This document shows, piece by piece, positions 1 to 4,471 of a stretch of 5,704 nucleotides of DNA (position 1 is the stretch's first letter; every line of letters starts with the position of its first letter). The position numbers and the translations under genes are program-made. The DNA comes from Candidatus Saccharibacteria bacterium UBA669. GTDB taxonomy: Bacteria; Patescibacteriota; Saccharimonadia; Saccharimonadales; Saccharimonadaceae. The notes beneath the pieces are model-generated. The model did not search any database. It saw nothing but the letters and a program-made list of their open reading frames with translations, and was not told the origin of the DNA. The stretch covers positions 1,661 through 7,364 of the forward strand of contig DBNP01000018.1 in the NCBI GenBank assembly GCA_002299795.1, in the 5' to 3' direction.

Positions 1-107
1 CAATACGGCTCACCCTTGCCAGTTGAGGCAAATACACCAGATTGCTCCCAAAGTGCGTAGATGTTTGGTTCGTAATCATTGGGAGTGTAAGCTTTAGCTA
101 AATTCAT
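1..107 (-). CDS. valS: Valyl-tRNA synthetase, N-terminal fragment (partial, runs off left edge)
   Basis: This is the first 35 codons of a minus-strand gene starting at ATG 107-105. The peptide reads MNLAKAYTPNDYEPNIYALW and continues EQSGVFASTGKGEPY. The pattern of a Y-x-P-x-x-x-E stretch, then a Tyr/Trp-containing helix and a Gly-x-Phe turn is what class Ia aminoacyl-tRNA synthetases of the Val/Leu/Ile group show just before their first catalytic motif. The wording is closest to ValS, which charges tRNA-Val with valine in the cytoplasm. The HIGH and KMSKS motifs lie outside the window, so the exact specificity is an inference and LeuS or IleS cannot be fully excluded. An AGAGG ribosome-binding site (minus strand 116-112) sits 4 nt before the ATG and supports this start. 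The gene is transcribed away from the FemAB gene, and the region between them carries palindromes that may control it. Confidence 0.75.
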   Translation of the reverse strand, partial: MNLAKAYTPNDYEPNIYALWEQSGVFASTGKGEPY

Positions 108-118
108 GCAACCTCTGT

Positions 119-124
119 ATCATA
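119..124 (-). promoter_or_regulatory. Possible -10 element of valS
   Basis: TATGAT on the minus strand (124-119) matches 5 of 6 positions of the -10 consensus and lies 11 nt upstream of the valS ATG. No convincing -35 was found; a T-rich stretch lies at the right distance, around 142-147. If this -10 is used, transcription would start close to the AGAGG ribosome-binding site, which makes the call uncertain. Confidence 0.35.
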
Positions 125-131
125 GATTTGA

Positions 132-143
132 TTTCACGCGAAA
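132..143. promoter_or_regulatory. Operator-like half of a paired site, TTTCACGCGAAA
   Basis: TTTCACGCGAAA is a 12-bp dyad with one imperfect pair. It is identical at 11 of 12 positions to the centre of the perfect palindrome at 173-184, and the two are exactly 41 bp apart, about four helical turns. It lies where the spacer and -35 of a valS promoter would be, a usual place for a repressor site. That a protein binds here is inferred; the regulator is not in the window. Confidence 0.4.
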
Positions 144-166
144 AAACATATTGAAAAATAGGTGCA

Positions 167-190
167 AAAACTTTTCACGTGAAAAGTTTT
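167..190. repeat. 24-bp perfect palindrome centred on CACGTG
   Basis: A perfect 24-bp inverted repeat without spacer is centred between 178 and 179. Its 16-bp core is CTTTTCACGTGAAAAG, flanked by AAAA on the left and TTTT on the right. It lies between two divergent genes, so it is not placed to end either of them, and an operator is the more natural reading. As RNA it could form a hairpin followed by four U, so a weak terminator for an unseen transcript is a less likely alternative. Confidence 0.6.
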
Positions 191-192
191 AT

Positions 193-210
193 GATGTAAT
201 ATATCACATC
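193..210. repeat. Imperfect 18-bp palindrome (GATGT...ACATC)
   Basis: GATGTAATATATCACATC pairs with its own reverse complement at 8 of 9 base pairs; the single mismatch is A198 against C205. It begins 3 bp after the 24-bp palindrome and has a different sequence, so it could be a second, independent operator in the valS/FemAB intergenic region. Function is inferred only from symmetry and position. Confidence 0.4.
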
Positions 211-306
211 CACCTCTGTTATACACCACGTTGTTTCGCATGTTTATGTTCTACTTTAGTATAGCACAACCCGTAACTTTCTCAACAGCGCGCCAGGACA
301 TGCGTG

Positions 307-312
307 TATAAT
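307..312 (+). promoter_or_regulatory. -10 element of the FemAB gene
   Basis: TATAAT is a perfect -10 hexamer ending 7 nt before the ATG at 320. Transcription from it would start at about 319-320, which would give a leaderless message for the 320 start or a leader of about 30 nt for the alternative ATG at 350. No good -35 is seen 16-18 bp upstream (the region around 284-289 reads AACAGC). Confidence 0.6.
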
Positions 313-319
313 ATGTGAC

Positions 320-1306
320 ATGATCACAGGGAAATCATGTGAAGATGCAATGGTATGGGACGACACGGTTCATGCAATGCGCGGACACCCACTTCAGCTG
401 TGGGGATGGGGTGAGCTGAAGGAGTCGCATAATTGGCTTGCGCACCGTCTACTATTCACGGATGATGCGGGAACGGTGCAGGGAGCTGCGCAAGTACTCG
501 TGCGGCGACTACCGGGCCCCTTCAAGCGACTCGTCTACGTTCCCAGGGGCCCAATTTGGCAAGAGGGAAGGGAGCAAGAAGTATTTGAAGCACTGACAAC
601 CTACGTTCGGCACCATTTACCAGGTACGGTACTTTCGGTAGAGCCGGATAGCTCACGGGTTGTGCTGAGCGATGAGTGGCACCATACTCCAAATACCATA
701 TTGCTCCCAAGAACAATTATCCTTGACCTCAATAAATCGATAGCTGAGCTGCAAGAGGCAATGACAAAGAAGACGAGGCAGTATATACGCAAGTCGACGC
801 GCGAAGACTTGCGGTTTCGCCAGGTCAAATCAGAGGCCGAGCTGGCACAGTGCTTAGACATATATCACCAAACCGCCCAGCGAGCCGGGTTTGACCTGCA
901 CGCTGACCAATATTACTACGATGTTCATCGATTTCTTGGCGAATCATCAGTGGTGTTTGCGGCATTTCACGGTGAAAAGCCCGTTGCGTTTGTCTGGCTT
1001 GCGCTGAGCGCTACAACGGCATTTGAACTGTATGGTGGCATGAACGACGAGGGTCAGGAGCTACGTGCTAATTATGGTCTCAAGTGGCACGCCATCACGA
1101 CCTGCAAAGAGTGGGGGATTGAGCGCTACGACATGAATGGTCTCCTGAATGATGGCGTGAGTTCGTTTAAGCAAGGCTTTGCTGACCATGAGGACACACT
1201 TGTCGGTACCTATGATTATCCACTGTCACCACTGTATTCAGTGTGGTCAAGGGGTTTACCGGCAGCCAAAAAAACAATGCGTACACTCAAATCGTTGCGT
1301 AAATAA
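320..1306 (+). CDS. FemAB-family peptidoglycan bridge aminoacyltransferase
   Basis: This 328-residue protein belongs to the FemA/FemB/FemX family. These enzymes use aminoacyl-tRNA to add amino acids to the side chain of lipid-linked peptidoglycan precursors on the cytoplasmic face of the membrane. Family landmarks appear in the usual order: LQLWGWGELKE (25-35), YVPRGPIW (73-80), the acceptor-side helix with M148-TKKTRQYIRKSTRE (148-162), ELYGGMNDEG (236-245), and LKWHAITTCKEWGIERYDMNG (254-274, written in part: W256, W265, Y270, D271, G274), then FKQGF (283-287). Together these indicate two linked GNAT-like domains. The length suits a form without the long coiled-coil arm of Staphylococcus FemA. 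The amino acid transferred cannot be predicted. The start is uncertain: ATG 320 abuts a perfect -10, while ATG 350 (residue 11, MVWDDTV) better matches where family members normally begin. The gene converges on tsaC with only 11 bp between them. Confidence 0.85.
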   Translation: MITGKSCEDAMVWDDTVHAMRGHPLQLWGWGELKESHNWLAHRLLFTDDAGTVQGAAQVLVRRLPGPFKRLVYVPRGPIWQEGREQEVFEALTTYVRHHLPGTVLSVEPDSSRVVLSDEWHHTPNTILLPRTIILDLNKSIAELQEAMTKKTRQYIRKSTREDLRFRQVKSEAELAQCLDIYHQTAQRAGFDLHADQYYYDVHRFLGESSVVFAAFHGEKPVAFVWLALSATTAFELYGGMNDEGQELRANYGLKWHAITTCKEWGIERYDMNGLLNDGVSSFKQGFADHEDTLVGTYDYPLSPLYSVWSRGLPAAKKTMRTLKSLRK

Positions 1307-1321
1307 CAACACTAATGTTAT
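1303..1321. terminator. Weak hairpin spanning both convergent stop codons
   Basis: ATAACA (1303-1308) and TGTTAT (1316-1321) form a 6-bp stem with a 7-nt loop. The stop codon of the FemAB gene (TAA 1304-1306) and that of tsaC (TAA on the minus strand, 1320-1318) both lie in the stem. The stem is A/T-rich and lacks a U-run on either strand, so it would be a poor intrinsic terminator. It is listed because it is the only structure between the convergent genes. Confidence 0.25.
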
Positions 1322-1899
1322 AACTCAACTGCGCCTTGACGGTACATAATAACCTTGCCGGAGCTGTTGAAACCGATGATAGTTGACGGCGGCCTCTCAC
1401 CAAGGTCACCTATATCGACATAGAAATCAACTTTATCGCCAAAGTAAGATATGGCTTCATCGAGACAGCGAGAAGTAGGCGCATGAGGCGTGTTGGCGCT
1501 GGTGGTCATGAGCGGACCAGTGTGACTCAATAGTTGGTGGAGCTGCTGCTGGTCAGGAATGCGGGCTGCCATGTGCGTCTGGTCTCGTTTCAAGTAGGTT
1601 GGCAACGAGGTGGTGGCCATTTCAACACTAACCGCATTTGGCCAGTACTTTGCGGCAGCTGAAAGTGTTGACTCCGGAAATCCCAGTTCTGCAAGCTGGT
1701 CGACCGACGCGGCAATCGTAGTGCCTGGCTGCCGTTCGCGTGGTTTAAGTGCATATAGCTTCTCTATAGCCAATCGATTACTCGCCACAGCAACTAGTCC
1801 ATACACCGTATCGGTGGGTAGTACGCCAATTGCGCCAGACTGGAGAAGTGGAATAAGCCGCGGGTTGCTGAGGCTGGTCAGTACTAGTGGTTTGCCCAT
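1318..1899 (-). CDS. tsaC: Threonylcarbamoyl-AMP synthase (Sua5/YrdC family)
   Basis: This 193-residue protein, close to the 190 residues of E. coli TsaC, should make threonylcarbamoyl-AMP from threonine, bicarbonate and ATP. This is the first step of t6A37 modification in tRNAs that read ANN codons. Sequence marks of the YrdC fold are PTDTVYGL (28-35), K52 and R54 in KPRER (usual KxR), the WPNAVSVE segment (86-93, usual WPGPxT), RIPD (113-116), TTSAN (132-136), PSTIIGF (171-177) and the terminal YRQGA (186-190). There is no C-terminal Sua5 domain, so it is the short TsaC form. ATG 1899-1897 is chosen because GAGG lies 8 nt upstream and the gene overlaps the end of tsaD by 16 bp, which points to translational coupling. 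The downstream partner enzyme TsaD is the adjoining gene; TsaB and TsaE are not in the window. Confidence 0.9.
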   Translation of the reverse strand: MGKPLVLTSLSNPRLIPLLQSGAIGVLPTDTVYGLVAVASNRLAIEKLYALKPRERQPGTTIAASVDQLAELGFPESTLSAAAKYWPNAVSVEMATTSLPTYLKRDQTHMAARIPDQQQLHQLLSHTGPLMTTSANTPHAPTSRCLDEAISYFGDKVDFYVDIGDLGERPPSTIIGFNSSGKVIMYRQGAVEL

Positions 1900-2975
1900 G
1901 CCGTATCCCTCATCGATATCACCGGCTGTACCTCAAGCGTATATGGGTCAACAGGCTGGTTCTGCTGTGCGTAATAGTACCCAAGCGAAGCAATCATCGC
2001 GCCATTATCACCGCATAGTTTCGGGGGTGCATATTCTATGGCGATTGGTAGCTGTTGTCGTAGCTGCTTGCGTAGCTCGCGGTCAGCGGCCACGCCACCA
2101 GCAATGACCACCGATTGCGGCTGGTATTCTTCATACGCACGAAGCGTTTTGTCGACGATTGTCTCAACTGCAACTTTCTGAAAACTCGCTGCAAAATCAT
2201 GCACCTGAGCTTCTGAGAGCTGCTCTGCGACCTGGTGTGATGGAAATGTGTAATCCTGGCCAATTTCGCGCTGGAGGGCCCGTAGAACGGCTGTTTTGAG
2301 GCCTGAGAACGAAAAATCATAGGTATTGGACATGCGTGCCTTAGGAAATGAATACTTGTTGGGGTCGCCATTGAGTGCGGCTGTGGATATTGCTGGTCCA
2401 CCAGGGTAGGGGAGGCCCAGCATTTTTGCTACTTTGTCGAACGCCTCGCCCACTGCATCATCCTGAGTTTGTCCGATGAGCGTGTAGTCACCATGTCCAC
2501 GGAACAGCACGAGCTGCGTATGAAGGCCGCTCGCAATAAGAGCAAGCATTGGAAACGCAGGGGCGCGCGGCGGCAGCTCAAGCTGCGGCTGTATCGTCGA
2601 TGACTGTTCGGTGATGAAATTCGCGTAGACATGGCCCTCAACGTGGTATATCGCGTAGAGCGGCTTGTGATGAACAATTGCCAGTGTGCGTGCCACTAGC
2701 GTGCCCACAAGCAGGGAGCCGATGAGCCCCGGTGCATACGTAACTGCGATCGCGTCAATATCTTCCCAGGCGCAGTCGGCGTCAGCTAGCGCCTGCTGGA
2801 TAACGGGGTTGATCGCCTCAATATGGCTGCGGGCGGCGATTTCTGGCACCACGCCGCCGTACTGGGCGTGGATGTCGATCTGTGTTGCGACAACATTGCT
2901 GAGCAGGCGAAAGCCATCCTCAACTACCGCTGCTGCGGTTTCATCACAACTACTCTCAATTCCAAGGATTTTCAC
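1884..2975 (-). CDS. tsaD: tRNA N6-adenosine threonylcarbamoyltransferase
   Basis: This 363-residue Kae1/TsaD/YgjD protein transfers the threonylcarbamoyl group from TsaC's product to A37 of tRNA, normally together with TsaB and TsaE. It begins with GIESSCDETAAAV (5-17). Metal ligands H111 and H115 occur in HVEGH, with D323 in CGDNGAMIA (321-329). Substrate-pocket motifs include YAPGLIGSLLVG (80-91), DDAVGEAFDKVAKMLGLPYP (172-191), FSFSGLKTAV (221-230) and AGGVAADREL (292-301). The usual SGGHTQL motif reads SGLHTQL (149-155), so a normally conserved glycine is leucine. A stretch of roughly 10 extra residues (about 121-139, Pro/Gln-rich) follows the metal-binding loop compared with E. coli. 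The start is GTG at 2975-2973; the only nearby upstream ATG is in frame with an immediate stop. No Shine-Dalgarno is visible, but a possible extended -10 ends 7 nt before the GTG. Confidence 0.95.
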   Translation of the reverse strand: MKILGIESSCDETAAAVVEDGFRLLSNVVATQIDIHAQYGGVVPEIAARSHIEAINPVIQQALADADCAWEDIDAIAVTYAPGLIGSLLVGTLVARTLAIVHHKPLYAIYHVEGHVYANFITEQSSTIQPQLELPPRAPAFPMLALIASGLHTQLVLFRGHGDYTLIGQTQDDAVGEAFDKVAKMLGLPYPGGPAISTAALNGDPNKYSFPKARMSNTYDFSFSGLKTAVLRALQREIGQDYTFPSHQVAEQLSEAQVHDFAASFQKVAVETIVDKTLRAYEEYQPQSVVIAGGVAADRELRKQLRQQLPIAIEYAPPKLCGDNGAMIASLGYYYAQQNQPVDPYTLEVQPVISMRDTAWANH

Positions 2976-2982
2976 TACTGTT

Positions 2983-2991
2983 ACAATAACA
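2983..2991 (-). promoter_or_regulatory. Possible extended -10 of tsaD-tsaC
   Basis: On the minus strand TGT-TATTGT (2991-2983) fits the TGn-TAnnnT extended -10 form. The hexamer itself matches the consensus at 4 of 6 positions. It ends 7 nt before the GTG of tsaD, so the message would be leaderless or nearly so. No -35 was seen, and the call leans on similar arrangements elsewhere in the window. Confidence 0.4.
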
Positions 2992-3022
2992 TTTTTTCGT
3001 CGCGAGGGATAGCTACACGATA

Positions 3023-3034
3023 TGGTAATATACT
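3023..3034 (+). promoter_or_regulatory. Extended -10 of the small membrane protein gene
   Basis: TGG-TAATAT (3023-3031) is an extended -10 form, and it overlaps a second -10-like hexamer TATACT (3029-3034). Transcription would start near 3038-3041, giving a leader of about 24 nt that contains the AAGGA ribosome-binding site. The region between the divergent tsaD and membrane protein starts is only 87 bp, so the two promoters lie within about 40 bp of each other. Confidence 0.45.
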
Positions 3035-3051
3035 AGGAGCAGTATCTAACC

Positions 3052-3056
3052 AAGGA
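3052..3056 (+). promoter_or_regulatory. Shine-Dalgarno AAGGA deciding the start at 3063
   Basis: AAGGA is placed 6 nt before the ATG at 3063. The same reading frame stays open back to 2823, inside antisense tsaD, so this site is what identifies 3063 as the real start. Confidence 0.7.
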
Positions 3057-3062
3057 AACCAT

Positions 3063-3386
3063 ATGAACGAACAGCAACAGTCACCCGCACAACCCTATGC
3101 TCACACACAACCACAGGCACCTGCCGCGCAGCCGGTCAACACCTACATGGTAATGAGTGTTATTTCACTTGTGGTCAGCGGTGTTAGCATATTTGGTATT
3201 ATTGCGGTTGTATTCTCGGCGCTGGCAAGCTCTTCGCTGGCTGCTGGCAACATACCTGATGCCATGAGCAAGGCGAGTACAGCAAAGATTATGGCCATCA
3301 TTTCGTTTGTATGGGCTGGCCTTGGCATACTTTCGGCTGGCCTCTTCTTTATAATTATGATTATTGCCGCCGCCGCTAGCTCGTAG
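3063..3386 (+). CDS. Small two-helix membrane protein, CD225/dispanin-like
   Basis: This 107-residue protein has a hydrophilic N-terminus rich in Pro, Gln and Ala (1-26), a first membrane segment (about 28-54), a polar loop with the phrase AAGNIPDAMSKASTAK (60-75), and a second membrane segment (about 76-105) ending in Ala/Ser. A Pro-rich head, a helix ending near A-x-x-S, a loop of A-A-G-x-x-x-A-x-x-x-S-x-x-A-K and a closing helix is the layout of the CD225/dispanin family. Bacterial members of that family have no settled function. I infer the family from this layout; a DUF4190-type small membrane protein is the alternative. No signal peptide or catalytic motif is visible. The start at 3063 is supported by AAGGA 6 nt upstream. 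The gene is divergent from tsaD and appears to be transcribed alone, since a separate promoter precedes the next gene. Confidence 0.75.
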   Translation: MNEQQQSPAQPYAHTQPQAPAAQPVNTYMVMSVISLVVSGVSIFGIIAVVFSALASSSLAAGNIPDAMSKASTAKIMAIISFVWAGLGILSAGLFFIIMIIAAAASS

Positions 3387-3421
3387 TCGATAGTAAGCAA
3401 GCTAACCAAGGTTTTCATTGA

Positions 3422-3450
3422 TTGACTTTATGTCAAATGTATGTTATCAT
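3422..3450 (+). promoter_or_regulatory. Promoter of the kinase-like gene
   Basis: TTGACT (3422-3427, 5 of 6 against TTGACA), a 17-bp spacer and TATCAT (3445-3450, 5 of 6 against TATAAT) form the best promoter in the window. The TG at 3442-3443 also makes it an extended -10 (TGT-TATCAT). Transcription should start near 3457, leaving a leader of about 22 nt in which no Shine-Dalgarno is obvious. Two inverted repeats overlap it: TTGAC/GTCAA around the -35 (3422-3426 and 3432-3436), and ATGTTAT/ATAACAT (3441-3447 and 3455-3461) around the -10 and start point. Confidence 0.65.
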
Positions 3451-3461
3451 GTGAATAACAT
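3441..3461. repeat. Inverted repeat over the -10 and start site, operator candidate
   Basis: ATGTTAT (3441-3447) and ATAACAT (3455-3461) are perfect 7-bp arms around a 7-bp spacer. The arms cover the -10 hexamer and the predicted transcription start of the kinase-like gene, so a bound protein would block the promoter. A hairpin in the very 5' end of the mRNA is not possible if transcription starts near 3457, which favours a DNA-level role. Confidence 0.4.
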
Positions 3462-3478
3462 TTATCACGAATACACAC

Positions 3479-4459
3479 ATGAATATCCGCTCCAAATCAC
3501 CAGCACACCTTGAAGCACAGCTTGGCGACTATGTCTCAAAGGCCAAGCCTGGGTTTGGGGCTAATGTCAAGTTTGGAGCAGCTATTTCGTCGTTGCTGCC
3601 CCTTGCCCCGGATGAATTTGGTAAGTATACGGATTTTGTTGCGCCATGTGTCGTAATGCCCAAAACTGAGCTCGATGAGTTCGCGCGTGGCTACATTCCC
3701 TATCTACGTCGCATGGCTCATGGTGATCGCATGAAAGTGCGCAACAAAGCTGACCTTGTTGCCAACTATGAAGTGTTTGCAGAACATGTCACGACTTTCC
3801 TCGAAACCAGGCGGGGCACCCGGCTTGGTTCAGGCGCATTTTCATTCACCTATCGACTCTCGTGCCCCGAAGGAGTATACGCGCTACGTATACCAAGCTG
3901 CCTTATGCCCGAGAGAGAAATAGACAAACATCTCGATGCTGCGGTGCGGGTACGAGACATCGGTAATATTGAACACATCGTGGCTGCTTCGTATGCTACT
4001 GGTGTAACGGTCGCTGAGTTTGTGCCTGGTGCCGTACTAGATGAATGCAGTAACTATATTCTTGGGGACATTCCCCAATCGGCCTACGATGAGTGTTACC
4101 AGTCACTCCTGACAGCTCAGTCGCGTGGTGTCGGCTTTGACTGTGTCGGATCAAACCTTATGTACGACGAAGCTGAATCGAAATTCACGATGATCGATGT
4201 GGGTCTGCCAGACAAAATCAATGGTAATGCCGACCGGTCACTCTATGTCAACATATGCAATCGCTTTGATTCAGTGATGCATACCGGTATAGAAAACGGT
4301 AATGACTATAGTGATGTGCAAATACTGCTTGATATGCTGAGCCGACTCCGCAGAACGCTCATGTATTTCTCACCGGACTCGCCGGTAATCGACGACATTG
4401 TGCAATTAGTTGAACGAATGCAGTTTGAGTGTCGTGGGTATCTCGAGTGGGCGTCGTGA
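3479..4459 (+). CDS. Divergent protein-kinase-fold protein, function unknown
   Basis: This 326-residue protein was not recognised as a named family, but its second half has a kinase-like layout. A glycine loop LGSGAFSFTY (116-125) is followed by YALRIP (134-139), where R137 stands at the position of the usual ATP-anchoring lysine. E145 or E147 in MPEREIDKHL could be the helix-C glutamate. A hinge-like VAEFVPG (178-184) is followed by GFDCVGSNLMYD (219-230), in which D221 and N226 keep the spacing of HxDxxxxN, though the usual His is replaced by Phe or Gly. Then comes MIDVG (238-242), with D240 at the DFG position. The key acidic residues are thus kept and the lysine is replaced by arginine. 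The first 110 residues show no known domain and no signal or membrane segment. It could be an atypical kinase, an aminoglycoside-phosphotransferase relative or a pseudokinase; the substrate is unknown. The stop is TGA, 12 bp before the Mur-ligase-like gene. Confidence 0.65.
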   Translation: MNIRSKSPAHLEAQLGDYVSKAKPGFGANVKFGAAISSLLPLAPDEFGKYTDFVAPCVVMPKTELDEFARGYIPYLRRMAHGDRMKVRNKADLVANYEVFAEHVTTFLETRRGTRLGSGAFSFTYRLSCPEGVYALRIPSCLMPEREIDKHLDAAVRVRDIGNIEHIVAASYATGVTVAEFVPGAVLDECSNYILGDIPQSAYDECYQSLLTAQSRGVGFDCVGSNLMYDEAESKFTMIDVGLPDKINGNADRSLYVNICNRFDSVMHTGIENGNDYSDVQILLDMLSRLRRTLMYFSPDSPVIDDIVQLVERMQFECRGYLEWAS

Positions 4460-4465
4460 TAAAAT
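4457..4465 (+). promoter_or_regulatory. Extended -10 overlapping the kinase-like gene's stop codon
   Basis: TGA-TAAAAT fits TGn-TAnnnT. Its TGA is at the same time the stop codon of the preceding gene. The hexamer (4460-4465, 5 of 6 to TATAAT) ends 6 nt before the ATG at 4472, so a transcript from here would begin at or next to the start codon. No -35 was found, and read-through from the kinase-like gene is also possible. There is no Shine-Dalgarno in the 12-bp gap. Confidence 0.45.
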
Positions 4466-4471
4466 ATACTC

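Noticed and set aside
167..190. The 24-bp palindrome as a rho-independent terminator
   Set aside because: It lies between divergent genes, has an A/T-rich stem and only four T after it, so neither neighbour would be ended by it.
1610..2107. A 165-codon plus-strand open frame
   Set aside because: It lies antisense to the end of tsaD and the start of tsaC, whose motifs are clear, and its translation is low-complexity Ser/Ala/Arg without a domain.
2823..3062. An upstream extension of the small membrane protein frame
   Set aside because: The extension is antisense to the start of tsaD and crosses the intergenic region, while AAGGA and the Pro/Gln-rich head mark ATG 3063 as the start.
3046..3412. 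Direct repeat CTAACCAAGG at 3046-3055 and 3403-3412 flanking the membrane protein gene
   Set aside because: A 10-bp repeat is expected by chance several times in a window of this size, and there are no inverted ends or transposase to suggest a mobile unit.
3479..4459. The kinase-like protein as an aminoglycoside resistance enzyme
   Set aside because: The APH-type HGDxxxxN motif is only partly kept, the lysine is replaced, and no resistance or mobile context is present.
4457..4459. Recoded TGA (as in Gracilibacteria)
   Set aside because: TGA ends the kinase-like gene just before the next start, and no in-frame TGA occurs within any of the conserved proteins, so the standard reading holds.
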